NCBI RefSeq assembly: GCF_000425345.1
Contig: NZ_AUDG01000030.1
Coordinates: forward strand, 1-51,515
From: Rheinheimera baltica DSM 14885
Lineage (GTDB): Bacteria; Pseudomonadota; Gammaproteobacteria; Enterobacterales; Alteromonadaceae
Reading direction: 5' to 3'
Length of the DNA: 51,515 bases
Shown piece by piece: positions 26,497 to 35,382 of this stretch (positions within the stretch are counted from its first letter, which is position 1; the number at the start of each line of letters is the position of its first letter). A program made the translations under genes and the position numbers. The notes under the pieces were generated by a model. It had not been told where the DNA came from. It was given only the letters and a program-made list of their open reading frames with translations, and made no database searches.

Positions 26497-27048
26497 ATGA
26501 TTAAGTCACTGATATGTATCAGTCTAGTTGTTATGACGGCCTGCGCAGTGCAAAAGAGAGAAAAAGCTGATATTGCAGATTTTTTACCTGCCACAGTTAG
26601 TGCCACAGTAAATCTGCCGCTTGAATGTAAAACCATTCCTACTCGTCATGAGCAAATATGTGTAGCCACCACACAAGCCAAGTTTAACCCCGTAAACGAT
26701 GTGGTGTTTTATCATCGTGATAAACAACAGCAATTAACCTTGCTTCACGCTAAACATGGCGATATAGCATTGATGTGGCTACATGGTTTTTCAACAGGGG
26801 GTAAATACACCATTATGGGTGAAGCCGAAGAAGGCCACCCCAGTTTTATTATTTACCTGACAGATGCGTATTTAAGCAACGCCTCAACTGTTAAGCCTGT
26901 TGCGGTGATTTCAGACTATTTTATTGCCAGCTTAGAAAGCTTGGATGATAACGGCATGGCCGAAATAAGGTTTTTAGATAGCAATGGCTGTGATAAGCCA
27001 GAGGCTTTAGGCTGCAGCGGTATTATTGATATATTTAAGCAAGACTGA
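26497..27048 (+). CDS. Putative lipoprotein, unknown function
   Basis: 183 residues. A short hydrophobic signal ends in a lipobox-like VMTAC (Cys16), so the mature protein is probably lipid-anchored. Residues after the Cys are KREKAD; Val and Gln come first, not Asp, so outer-membrane sorting is expected. The body has a cysteine pair (ECKTIPTRHEQIC) and a late pair (GCDKPEALGC). No family recognised. The start is placed where AGGA lies 8 nt upstream; in-frame ATGs at 26479 and 26488 are possible. Confidence 0.6.
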   Translation: MIKSLICISLVVMTACAVQKREKADIADFLPATVSATVNLPLECKTIPTRHEQICVATTQAKFNPVNDVVFYHRDKQQQLTLLHAKHGDIALMWLHGFSTGGKYTIMGEAEEGHPSFIIYLTDAYLSNASTVKPVAVISDYFIASLESLDDNGMAEIRFLDSNGCDKPEALGCSGIIDIFKQD

Positions 27049-27139
27049 GCGTATTATCACGCCATCAGTTGCACTAAACACCCCTGGCACTTAGTCTTTG
27101 CTGTTGTATTTTATTCATTTTGCAAGAGGCATTTTACTT

Positions 27140-27709
27140 ATGCGATTTTTGTCCTTTTTGTCAGCGTTGATATTGGCAAGTATCACCTTTAGCGTGCACG
27201 CTGACTCAACTAGCAATACCAAGCAATCCCTACAAGCGCAGAATAGAAAGTTTGCAGAGACATTGTGTACAAGAATTCATTTTGCAAGAAATGCAACAGG
27301 CGAAGACATTCCTACCTTGATTAAAAATGAATTTGCTAAACATCTAGGCATTAACGTCACTGACCCAGACTATCAAACCAAGGTCACCCAGTTTTGGAAT
27401 GCCAACCAAACTGATTTTATTTGTTCGGGTAAACTCAATACACAATACCGCGAGTCAGAGCACTTGTTAAAACGTATGATTAACTTGAATGAGGACAGTA
27501 ATTTTTTCTATAACTTCTTACTTGATGATATGAATGTTCGGGTTAATGCGTTAGAAAATGTTGATGGCAAACCAGAAACGGTAATCGACTTTATTGACAA
27601 GATTTTACTGACGCCTGAAAAGCAACGGTATTACAGTTTTGACAAACTCAAAAGATTGAGAACAATGTTAGTCGATTACTATGGCGCTAAAAAAGCCGTA
27701 GATTTGTAG
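27140..27709 (+). CDS. Exported hypothetical protein, tandem paralog 1
   Basis: 189 residues with a signal peptide (MRFLSFLSALILASITFSVHA). The mature part is helical, with two cysteines (TLCTRIHFARN and DFICSGK), a GEDIPTLIKNEFAKHLG motif, an RESEHLLKRMINL helix and the end YYGAKKAVDL. The stretch RVNALENVDGKPETVIDFID resembles one ankyrin repeat, weakly. The frame opens at 27098; MRFLS is chosen because AGAGG lies about 10 nt upstream and a signal peptide begins there. Paralog 2 lies 126 bp downstream. Confidence 0.65.
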   Translation: MRFLSFLSALILASITFSVHADSTSNTKQSLQAQNRKFAETLCTRIHFARNATGEDIPTLIKNEFAKHLGINVTDPDYQTKVTQFWNANQTDFICSGKLNTQYRESEHLLKRMINLNEDSNFFYNFLLDDMNVRVNALENVDGKPETVIDFIDKILLTPEKQRYYSFDKLKRLRTMLVDYYGAKKAVDL

Positions 27710-27835
27710 CCAACTTTGGCGTCGAAAGATTCAAATTTTGAGTGTTTCTTTCTCGCGTCTTTGCTGAGATTGCAAGCTTTAGGCATCATTAGCATTGATG
27801 TTGTAACGTCAATTTAAGGTATAACAGGGGCATAT

Positions 27836-28453
27836 ATGGCAATTTACAGCAAAGGACTTCATTTATTATGCAGTGTTATTTTTGCACTGGCTGCTAACTC
27901 AGCAGCATTGGCTAAATCATCAAGTTCCGCAACAACTGACAACATGGGTAGTGTTACCTCCGTCTCCTTGGCTAAAAATGAGCAGAATAGAAAGTTTGCA
28001 CAAGACCTTTGTTTTGCTGTGCATCATGCTAGAAACATGTCAGGCGAAGACATCCCCACCCTGATTAAAAACGAATTTGCCAAACACCTAGGCATTAACG
28101 TCACTGACCCAGACTATCAAACCAAGGTCACCCAGTTTTGGAATACCAACCAAAACGATTTTATTTGTTTGGGGAAAATCAATACACAATACCGCGAGTC
28201 AGAGCACTTGCTAAAACGTATGATTAATCTTGGGGAAGACAGTAATTTTTTCTATCGTTTTTTACTTAAAGATAAGCAGGTTGATGTTAACGCAGTCGAA
28301 TATGTTGATGGCGAGCCTGAAACGATTATTGATTTTATCGATAAGATTTTACTGACGCCTGAAATGCAACGATATTACAGTGTTAAAGAACTCCAAAAAT
28401 TGAGAAAAAATTTAATCAAACATTTTGGCGCTAAAAAAGCGGTAGATTTGTAA
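27836..28453 (+). CDS. Exported hypothetical protein, tandem paralog 2
   Basis: 205 residues. The signal peptide and first ~45 residues differ from paralog 1, but the rest aligns end to end, including GEDIPTLIKNEFAKHLG, the cysteine pair, RESEHLLKRMINL, DVNAVEYVDGEPETIIDFID and the HFGAKKAVDL end. A run of about 70 bases around the TDPDYQTKVTQFW codons is identical in the two genes, more so than their surroundings, suggesting recent gene conversion. AGGGG lies 5 nt before the ATG. Function unknown. Confidence 0.65.
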   Translation: MAIYSKGLHLLCSVIFALAANSAALAKSSSSATTDNMGSVTSVSLAKNEQNRKFAQDLCFAVHHARNMSGEDIPTLIKNEFAKHLGINVTDPDYQTKVTQFWNTNQNDFICLGKINTQYRESEHLLKRMINLGEDSNFFYRFLLKDKQVDVNAVEYVDGEPETIIDFIDKILLTPEMQRYYSVKELQKLRKNLIKHFGAKKAVDL

Positions 28454-28867
28454 TAACGATAGCTTGAGTTGCCAGATTAAAGCTGCTTCCTGTGTGGGCT
28501 ATACAGATAAAAATACGACGGTTAAGAATACTGCTGCTCTTTACCCTTAACGCAGGTCCTGCTTTAACCTTATTTATTGCCATTAAACAGGGCAGCAAGA
28601 AAAATCAACCCACGCCAGATGGGGGCGGGCAGAAAGCGCCATCTTAAGATACCAAGCGCAGACCGAAATTGGCGCAATTAGTATTATGAATACAAACTTG
28701 GCAGGGCAGCGGTCAAAAGCAAAATGATAAGGTGTTGCTGTAGTTTTTGAAGACAGAAGCACTTTAATATGGCACTCGGCAACTAATGCATGCTTGGTCG
28801 CGTCTGACAGTCAACGCGGTTAACCCAGATTGTCAGCGTGGTATTGAAGCAATTATGTTGACTGTAA
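28454..28867. other. Intergenic region between the accessory island and nth
   Basis: About 410 bp with no strong gene. It contains the small frame listed separately at 28492-28647 and an imperfect CTGACA ... TGTCAG repeat near 28804-28840. No terminator is visible for either the plus-strand paralog 2 or the minus-strand rsx-nth operon. I see no IS remnant or template repeat here. Confidence 0.5.
28492..28647 (+). CDS. Possible small membrane protein, 51 aa (GTG start)
   Basis: An open frame from GTG encodes a basic start (IKIRRLR), one hydrophobic stretch (ILLLFTLNAGPALTLFIAI) and a polar Lys/Gly-rich tail ending QKAPS. The basic-then-hydrophobic arrangement suits a single-span membrane peptide. 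There is no clear ribosome site and no ATG, so it may be chance. Confidence 0.25.
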   Translation: MWAIQIKIRRLRILLLFTLNAGPALTLFIAIKQGSKKNQPTPDGGGQKAPS

Positions 28868-29500
28868 TTATTCGGTTTTATCTTTAAACTCACACAAATC
28901 TTCAATCAGGCAGCTGCCACATTTCGGTTTACGTGCCACGCAGGTGTAGCGTCCGTGAAGAATTAACCAGTGGTGTACGTCGAGTTTAAACTCGGCGGGC
29001 ACCACTTTAAGCAATTTGTGTTCGACTTCGTCGACATTTTTACCCGGTGCCAGTTTGGTGCGGTTGGATACGCGGAAAATATGGGTATCAACGGCGATAG
29101 TTGGCCATTTAAAGGCAGTATTAAGCACCACATTTGCGGTTTTACGGCCAACGCCGGGCAGGGCTTCTAAGGCCTCCCTGTTTTCGGGTACTTTACCACC
29201 ATGTAGTTCTACTAACATACGGCAGGTTTTAATGGCGTTTTCAGCTTTGGTGTTAAATAAACCGATGGTTTTAATGTAGTGCTTCAGACCATCAACACCC
29301 AGATTTAACATTGCCTGGGGGGTGCGAGCGACAGGGAACAGATGTTTGGTCGCCTTATTTACCCCAACATCAGTCGCTTGTGCGGATAACAGCACGGCTA
29401 TCAACAATTCAAACGGCGAGCTGTATTCAAGCTCGGTGGTTGGATGTGGATTTTGTGCTCTAAGCCGGCTTAATATTTCAATACGTTTTTGTTTATTCAT
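28868..29500 (-). CDS. nth: Endonuclease III
   Basis: 210 residues, matching E. coli Nth almost residue for residue in layout. The helix-hairpin-helix is LPGVGRKTA with catalytic Lys120; catalytic Asp138 is in VDTHIFRVSNR. The 4Fe-4S ligands are Cys187, Cys194, Cys197 and Cys203. It is a DNA glycosylase/AP lyase for oxidised pyrimidines. It is the last gene of the rsx operon, 12 bp after rsxE, as in many gammaproteobacteria. Confidence 0.98.
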   Translation of the reverse strand: MNKQKRIEILSRLRAQNPHPTTELEYSSPFELLIAVLLSAQATDVGVNKATKHLFPVARTPQAMLNLGVDGLKHYIKTIGLFNTKAENAIKTCRMLVELHGGKVPENREALEALPGVGRKTANVVLNTAFKWPTIAVDTHIFRVSNRTKLAPGKNVDEVEHKLLKVVPAEFKLDVHHWLILHGRYTCVARKPKCGSCLIEDLCEFKDKTE

Positions 29501-29512
29501 AAGGTCGTTGCG

Positions 29513-30220
29513 TTATTGCGCCGCGCCGGTAACCCGGGCGCGGGCGATACTGCCTTTTTCAATAGCGTTTTGTTGTTTGATCCGGTTATCGATGACATTT
29601 TTCAACGCGATAAGTAGCCCCATGCCGATAAACGCGCCAGGCGGTAACATGGCCAACAGAAAATGGCTGTCGACAGTAAATAGCTCTATGCGCAGCCCCT
29701 TCGCCCAGCTGCCGAACAATAAATCAGCGCCATCAAATAAGGTGCCCTGACCAAGTATTTCACGCATACCACCGAGGATAAGCAATACCAGTAAAAAGCC
29801 TAAACCCATCATAATGGCATCCAACGCTGAGGGCAGTACGGCATTTTTTGAGGCAAACGCTTCTGCCCGGCCAATAATGGCGCAGTTGGTAACAATAAGC
29901 GGAATAAAAATCCCCAACGATTCATATAAGCCAAAGGTATAGGCATTCATCATTAGCTGAACAACAGTGACTAAGCTGGCAATGATCAAAACAAACACCG
30001 GGATCCGTATTTCATTGGCAATATGATTGCGTACCAGTGATACGGCAACGTTAGATCCAAGTAATACCAGTAAGGTTGCTAAACCTAGCCCTAACGCGTT
30101 TGTTATTGTTGAGGTGACAGCCAATAGCGGACACAGGCCAAGCAATTGCACCAGGCCAGGGTTATTTTTCCACAAACCCTGTAGGGTTAATTCTTTCAAT
30201 TGGCTCATACGCTTTGGCAC
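29513..30220 (-). CDS. rsxE: Rsx/Rnf electron transport complex subunit E
   Basis: 235 residues, a six-helix membrane protein of the RnfA/RnfE family: [17 protein letters not shown] at the start, a [14 protein letters not shown] motif in the middle and ALKNVIDNR near the end. With RsxA it forms the membrane core of the complex, which links ferredoxin or NADH redox to an ion gradient; in E. coli it keeps SoxR reduced. It starts 1 nt after rsxG. Confidence 0.95.
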   Translation of the reverse strand: MPKRMSQLKELTLQGLWKNNPGLVQLLGLCPLLAVTSTITNALGLGLATLLVLLGSNVAVSLVRNHIANEIRIPVFVLIIASLVTVVQLMMNAYTFGLYESLGIFIPLIVTNCAIIGRAEAFASKNAVLPSALDAIMMGLGFLLVLLILGGMREILGQGTLFDGADLLFGSWAKGLRIELFTVDSHFLLAMLPPGAFIGMGLLIALKNVIDNRIKQQNAIEKGSIARARVTGAAQ

Positions 30221-30221
30221 C

Positions 30222-30851
30222 TTATTCCGTGGGGCAGTTGGCAGTCAATGTGGCCAGTTCAGGATGTTGTTGTACAAATAACACGGCATTTCTAACTGCA
30301 TTGACTACAGCACGCGGCGTTATCGTTGCGCCTGTAAACTGGTCAAAATTGCCACCGTCTTTGCGCACAGCCCATTGCTGTGCATTGTCTTCAGTCACAC
30401 TTTTACCGCTAAAACTAAGTATCCATGGCGAACGGCGGCTTTCTATTTTGTCTCCAAGGCCAGGCGTTTCCTGATGGCTTAAAACTCTGGTGCCCAGCAC
30501 GGTGCCGTTAGGGTCTATCGCAACAATTAAATCAATATTACCGCTGTAGCCAGCTGGTGCGGTTGCTGCAATAACGTAGGCTGCCAGCTCGTTTTCTTTG
30601 CGCCAGCGATACATTGTTTGAGCTTCTGATCGGCCGAGAAGTTCTTCATCGGTCACCATCACACAGTCGTGCAGCAGAGCCTGGTTAATTTCAACACCCG
30701 GTAACACTTCTGCCAATATGGCCATTTTGTTGGCTAGTTTTTGCTCGCTAATACGTGGCGCGGTTAGCTGATTAACCACACTGAGAATAGCAACACAAAA
30801 TATGGCTACTGCGCCAAGTGCCAGAGCATTTTTACTGACTACTCTGATCAT
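30222..30851 (-). CDS. rsxG: Rsx/Rnf electron transport complex subunit G
   Basis: 209 residues: one N-terminal membrane helix (about 10-28), then a periplasmic FMN-binding domain. The covalent flavin site is TGATIT in [14 protein letters not shown], the Thr being the attachment residue in this family. [14 protein letters not shown] is the other family motif. Its start overlaps the rsxD stop by 4 nt. Confidence 0.95.
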   Translation of the reverse strand: MIRVVSKNALALGAVAIFCVAILSVVNQLTAPRISEQKLANKMAILAEVLPGVEINQALLHDCVMVTDEELLGRSEAQTMYRWRKENELAAYVIAATAPAGYSGNIDLIVAIDPNGTVLGTRVLSHQETPGLGDKIESRRSPWILSFSGKSVTEDNAQQWAVRKDGGNFDQFTGATITPRAVVNAVRNAVLFVQQHPELATLTANCPTE

Positions 30852-31915
30852 TTTAGTTCGCTCCGGGTACGATGGCCGTATGTGCGTGGCCGGGTGTAGT
30901 AGTCAATCAGTGGCACGGCCATATTGGCTAACAAAACAGCAAACGCATAAGCATCTGGATAGCCGCCGAAATTACGTATTAAAAATACGATTACACCAAT
31001 GGCTGCACCAAAGATCAGTCGGCCACGGTTTGTTGTCGATGCAGATACGGGGTCTGTGGCAATAAAAAAAGCCGCCAGCATAGTGCCGCCGCTAAACAAA
31101 TGAAATAATGGGCCGGCAACAGTGTCAGGAGATGCCAAACTTGCAATACCAGACAACAAAAACAGTGCTGCTAAAATAGATACCGGAATGCGCCAGCTGA
31201 TGATTTTCTGCTGGATCAATAATATGCCACCAGCAAGATAAGCTAAATTGACCCACAACCAACCAGTACCGGCAAAGCTAAAAAACACCGGTCGTTGCAT
31301 GGACTCACTTAATGTTAAGCCGCGGCTGAGATCGGTGCGTAAGGTATCTAACGGCGTTGCCATTGTTATGCCGTCTACGCTAGTTTGCAGTTGCGTTAAA
31401 CTAAAACCACTACAGCTAAACTGGGTGAAAATACTGCATACGGCATCTAGTGGTGTTAAATCAACACTTTGGAGTGACATTGGCGGTAACCACTGCGTCA
31501 TTTGCAACGGAAATGACACCAACAGTAAAACATAAGCTGCCATAGCGGGGTTAAACAGGTTATGCCCAAGGCCGCCATATAGCTGCTTAACCATAATGAT
31601 GGCGAAGGCGGTACCAATAACGATTATCCACCATGGGGCGTAGGGCGGTATGGCAACGGCAAGTAATACTGCGGTTAGCAAAGCGCTGTTGTCCTTAAGG
31701 CGTGGCATTATTGCTTTTTTGCGCAGGACTAGGATCAATGCTTCGCTAAGCCAAGCTGTAATGATGGCTAATAAAAGCTGAATTAATACACCATAGCCAA
31801 ATAAAACGGCTTGTACTGCAATACCAGGCAAACACGCAAGCACCACTAACCGCATAATTTGAGCTGTACTGCGTTGGTTATGCTGATGCGGTGAACTGGC
31901 TATTTTAAAACTCAT
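30848..31915 (-). CDS. rsxD: Rsx/Rnf electron transport complex subunit D
   Basis: 355 residues with about nine membrane segments, of the NqrB/RnfD family. The flavin-attachment segment [13 protein letters not shown] is present, as are [16 protein letters not shown] and [17 protein letters not shown]. It is part of the membrane module. It overlaps rsxC and rsxG by 4 nt each. Confidence 0.95.
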   Translation of the reverse strand: MSFKIASSPHQHNQRSTAQIMRLVVLACLPGIAVQAVLFGYGVLIQLLLAIITAWLSEALILVLRKKAIMPRLKDNSALLTAVLLAVAIPPYAPWWIIVIGTAFAIIMVKQLYGGLGHNLFNPAMAAYVLLLVSFPLQMTQWLPPMSLQSVDLTPLDAVCSIFTQFSCSGFSLTQLQTSVDGITMATPLDTLRTDLSRGLTLSESMQRPVFFSFAGTGWLWVNLAYLAGGILLIQQKIISWRIPVSILAALFLLSGIASLASPDTVAGPLFHLFSGGTMLAAFFIATDPVSASTTNRGRLIFGAAIGVIVFLIRNFGGYPDAYAFAVLLANMAVPLIDYYTRPRTYGHRTRSELK

Positions 31916-34131
31916 GAGTTCTCACTATCTGCTTGTTTACGAGCCTTAGCTCGCGCTATCGCCGCTGCTATAGCGGCTTTACGCGGGTCTTCTGCTACAA
32001 CCGTTTCTGCCACAACTGTTTCTGGCACAACCGGGTCAGTTGTGCTGGCTTCGGTTTGTTCTGTCGGTTCGGCATTGGCTTGTTTTTTAGCTTTAGCACG
32101 AGCCAGAGCTGCGGCGACGGCAGCCTTGCGTGGATCTTCTATTGCTGAAGCTGCGTTAGACTCTACGGCTGATTTATTTACTGCATCTGCTGCAATTAGT
32201 GGCGCAGTGGTTTCAGTTTCAGTTTTAGTTTCACTTTCAGTTTCAGTTTGCGCTTGTTGTTTAGCTTTAGCCCGTGCAATAGCTGCAGCAATTGCTGCTT
32301 TGCGTGGATCAGCCTCAGCTGCTCGCACTGGTTTGTTCATTTCGTCAACGCTTTGAGCCGGCTTTATTAGTTGTTCAGGTTTTTGCGCTGCTTTTTTAGC
32401 CTGAGCGCGGGCAATTGCAGCGGCTACAGCAGCGGCTTTGCTGTCAGTGCTATTGCTTGTAGCAGGCGTTTGGCTGTGTTGTTCAGCGTGCTCTTCAACG
32501 GCTTGCTGTTGCGCTTTTTGCTGCTGATATTCGCGAGCCTGCTGTTTTTTCAATTCACGCTCGGCCAGTATTTGTGCTTTATTTTGCTCATCCTGTGGTG
32601 CAGCTTGAGCTTGCTTGGCTTTAATACGCGCCAGAGCGTCAGCGACGGCATTGCCAGCACCGGATGTTTGTTGCTGTTGTCGTGCAGCAGCTAACTGTTG
32701 ATTTCGCTCGAGTCGCTCCTGCTTTTCACGTTCTAATCGTTCATTGCGTGCTTCAAATCGTGCTTTGGCCTGCTCGGCTTTCAACGCTTCACGTTGTTGC
32801 TCGCGTATATCTGCTTTGGCAACACGATAATATTGCACCAACGGAATCTCACTGGGGCAAACATATGCACAGGCACCACATTCAATACAGTCGGCAAGGT
32901 TATATTCTGCTAGTTTTTCATTGTCTCGTGCTTTGCTGTACCAAAGCAGTTGCTGCGGTAATAAAGACGCTGGGCATGCATCTGCACAAGCGCTGCAGCG
33001 AATGCAGTCCATTTCCTCTGTTGCAGCCGGGAGTTCTGCCACGGTAGGAGCTAAAATGCAGTTGGTGGTTTTTACCACGGGCACACTTAAATCGGGCAGG
33101 GTAAAGCCCATCATAGGGCCGCCCATAATAATGCGCTGTTTATGTTCAGGTTGAAAACCACAGGCATCTAACAAGTCTGAAACGGGCGTGCCTAGCAAAG
33201 CTAATACATTTTGTTGTTGGGACAGCGTATCGCCCGCTACTGTAACAATACGGGATATTAGCGGGTGGTCGTCTAAAACAGCCTGAGCAACAGCAAACGC
33301 GGTGCCGACATTTTGCATAACGATACCAATGTCTATAGGGCGCCGTCCATTGGGAACTTCTTTATTGGTAAGTAGCTGGATCAGTTGTTTTTCACCACCT
33401 GACGGGTACTTCGTTGGTACCGTGCGAACATAATAATGCTCGCGTTGGCTGCAAGCCGCTTTCATGGCTGCGGTTGCAATCGGTTTATCATCTTCTATGC
33501 CGATTAACACTGCTTTGGGGCTTAACAGCCGGCAAAGAATGTCTATACCTTTAACGATAGTGGTGGCGGCTTCCTGCATCAGTAAATCATCAGCACTTAT
33601 GTAAGGTTCGCATTCTACTGCATTTATGATTAAATAATCGACCGGCTGCGCCACGCCACTTTTTAAATGTGTTGGGAAGCCTGCGCCGCCCATGCCAGCA
33701 ATACCGCTGTCTTGGATACGGTTGAGTAACTGAACTTTGTCACAGTGACTAATATTTAATGGTTCACGTACTCGCCACTCATCCAAACCATCTGGAGCAA
33801 GGACTAACGTGAGCTCAGGCAGTGCTGACGGGTGAGGGCTGGTATGCGGGGCAATACTTAGCACCACGCCAGACGTAGGGGCATGAACAGGCACTGCCAT
33901 TGAATTATCTGCGCTGGTAAGCGCTTGGCCTTTTAATACTCGTTGGCCAATCTGCACCAATAATTGCCCGGGTACACCAATATGCTGTCGCAGAGGGATA
34001 TACAAACGATCTGGCATCGGCAGAGTGGCAATAGGTTTTTGGTTGGTTTGTGTTTTGCGTGCAGGTGGATGTATACCGCCATGAAAATCCCATACGGTAC
34101 CGGCCTGAATTTGCTTAAATAAACTTGGCAC
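31912..34131 (-). CDS. rsxC: Rsx/Rnf electron transport complex subunit C
   Basis: 739 residues. The N-terminal part binds FMN/NADH ([28 protein letters not shown]). Two 4Fe-4S motifs follow ([17 protein letters not shown] and [17 protein letters not shown]; about residues 375-425). A long charged Gln/Glu/Ala tail then carries four repeats with the core [18 protein letters not shown] or variants, the first starting SKAAAV. Tail repeats are known in enterobacterial RsxC and vary in number. It is the peripheral electron-entry subunit. The gene starts 4 bp after rsxB. Confidence 0.95.
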   Translation of the reverse strand: MPSLFKQIQAGTVWDFHGGIHPPARKTQTNQKPIATLPMPDRLYIPLRQHIGVPGQLLVQIGQRVLKGQALTSADNSMAVPVHAPTSGVVLSIAPHTSPHPSALPELTLVLAPDGLDEWRVREPLNISHCDKVQLLNRIQDSGIAGMGGAGFPTHLKSGVAQPVDYLIINAVECEPYISADDLLMQEAATTIVKGIDILCRLLSPKAVLIGIEDDKPIATAAMKAACSQREHYYVRTVPTKYPSGGEKQLIQLLTNKEVPNGRRPIDIGIVMQNVGTAFAVAQAVLDDHPLISRIVTVAGDTLSQQQNVLALLGTPVSDLLDACGFQPEHKQRIIMGGPMMGFTLPDLSVPVVKTTNCILAPTVAELPAATEEMDCIRCSACADACPASLLPQQLLWYSKARDNEKLAEYNLADCIECGACAYVCPSEIPLVQYYRVAKADIREQQREALKAEQAKARFEARNERLEREKQERLERNQQLAAARQQQQTSGAGNAVADALARIKAKQAQAAPQDEQNKAQILAERELKKQQAREYQQQKAQQQAVEEHAEQHSQTPATSNSTDSKAAAVAAAIARAQAKKAAQKPEQLIKPAQSVDEMNKPVRAAEADPRKAAIAAAIARAKAKQQAQTETESETKTETETTAPLIAADAVNKSAVESNAASAIEDPRKAAVAAALARAKAKKQANAEPTEQTEASTTDPVVPETVVAETVVAEDPRKAAIAAAIARAKARKQADSENS

Positions 34132-34135
34132 GACT

Positions 34136-34687
34136 TTACTCCACCACTTTTACAGGAATTGCTGTAAGGTCCCACTTCCAGCGATCTGTTGTCGCCGGTA
34201 GCGGTATCATATCAATACAATCTACCGGGCAAGGCTCAACACACAGATCACAACCGGTGCATTCGTCAACCAAAACGGTATGCATTAGTTTTGAGGCGCC
34301 AACAATGGCATCAACCGGACAAGCTTGAATGCATTTGGTACAACCAATACATTCATCTTCCCGAATGTATGCCACGCGTTTTACATTTTCTGTTTGAGCT
34401 TCATTTAATGGTTTTACGTCAACGCCCATTAAATCGGCCAATTTACGAATGGTTGCCTCGCCGCCTGGAGGACATTTATTAATATCATCACCATCGGCAA
34501 TGGCTTGGGCATAAGGTTTGCAGCCTGGATAACCACATTGACCACACTGTGTTTGTGGCAGTAGGTCGTCAATCTGCTCAACTAATGGGTCAGTTTCTAC
34601 TTTAAATCGAATAGCGGCGTAACCCAGTACCGCGCCGAATACCAGCGCCAGTAATCCAATGGAAATAAGTGCAGATAGTATTGTCAT
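34136..34687 (-). CDS. rsxB: Rsx/Rnf electron transport complex subunit B
   Basis: 183 residues. It has a membrane anchor (about 4-26), a 4Fe-4S domain (CGQCGYPGC with a later Cys72) and two ferredoxin clusters ([32 protein letters not shown]). It passes electrons between soluble and membrane subunits. Its ATG overlaps the rsxA stop by 1 nt. Confidence 0.96.
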   Translation of the reverse strand: MTILSALISIGLLALVFGAVLGYAAIRFKVETDPLVEQIDDLLPQTQCGQCGYPGCKPYAQAIADGDDINKCPPGGEATIRKLADLMGVDVKPLNEAQTENVKRVAYIREDECIGCTKCIQACPVDAIVGASKLMHTVLVDECTGCDLCVEPCPVDCIDMIPLPATTDRWKWDLTAIPVKVVE

Positions 34688-35268
34688 CAGACTTTCACCA
34701 AACCGGTAAAGCCCATAAATGCCAGTGACATTAAACCCGCCGTGATCATGGCAATGGCTGCGCCTTTAAACGGCACTGGCACATCGGCAGCAACAAGGCG
34801 TTCGCGCATGGCAGCAAATAAAATTAATACTAGAGAAAAGCCCACTGCAGCTCCAAACCCATACACCACCGAATTAATGAAGTTGTGCCTTTCGTTAACA
34901 TTTAATAAGGCCACCCCAAGTACGGCACAGTTAGTGGTGATTAAGGGTAAAAAAATACCGAGCAAACGGTACAAGGTTGGGCTGGTTTTATGCACGACCA
35001 TCTCAGTAAACTGTACCACTACAGCGATAACCAGAATAAATGCAAGGGTGCGTAAATAGAGTAAATCTAACGGTGCCAGCAAATAATGGTCGACTAAATA
35101 GCTACATAAAGAGGCAAGGGTTAGAACAAAGGTCGTGGCAAGCGACATACCTATAGCGGTTTCTAGTTTACCGGACACGCCCATAAACGGACATAGGCCG
35201 AGAAATTTCACCAGCACAAAATTGTTCACTAGTACGGTACTGATTAACAACAGCAGAAATTCAGTCAT
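34687..35268 (-). CDS. rsxA: Rsx/Rnf electron transport complex subunit A
   Basis: 193 residues, the E. coli length. Six-helix membrane protein: [20 protein letters not shown] at the start, [13 protein letters not shown] in the middle, end GFTGLVKV. It is the first gene of rsxABCDGE-nth. The promoter is probably the one listed at 35298-35326. Confidence 0.97.
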   Translation of the reverse strand: MTEFLLLLISTVLVNNFVLVKFLGLCPFMGVSGKLETAIGMSLATTFVLTLASLCSYLVDHYLLAPLDLLYLRTLAFILVIAVVVQFTEMVVHKTSPTLYRLLGIFLPLITTNCAVLGVALLNVNERHNFINSVVYGFGAAVGFSLVLILFAAMRERLVAADVPVPFKGAAIAMITAGLMSLAFMGFTGLVKV

Positions 35269-35297
35269 CGTATCGCTCAGGGGAAAATAAGGGCTAT

Positions 35298-35326
35298 ATT
35301 ATGCTATTAAGCGGCACCAGACACAA
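35298..35326 (-). promoter_or_regulatory. Candidate sigma70 promoter of the rsx operon
   Basis: On the minus strand TTGTGT (35326-35321), a 17-bp spacer and CATAAT (35303-35298). It lies about 30 nt before the rsxA ATG. No SoxR or Fnr site was recognised around it. Confidence 0.45.
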
Positions 35327-35382
35327 CCAGACAAAGCGTGAGGGTATTGCGGCCAAGTGTAAATCTCAGCCGCTGTAGTGAA

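Noticed and set aside
28454..28867. Possible DGR template repeat or reverse-transcriptase remnant in the gap after the island
   Set aside because: No match to the GGCTTTCGTTTAGCC anchor or to AAC-rich repeats on either strand. No polymerase motif was seen here or elsewhere in the window.
31933..32694. Several plus-strand frames opposite the rsxC tail
   Set aside because: They arise from the Ala/Lys/Gln repeat codons of RsxC read on the other strand.
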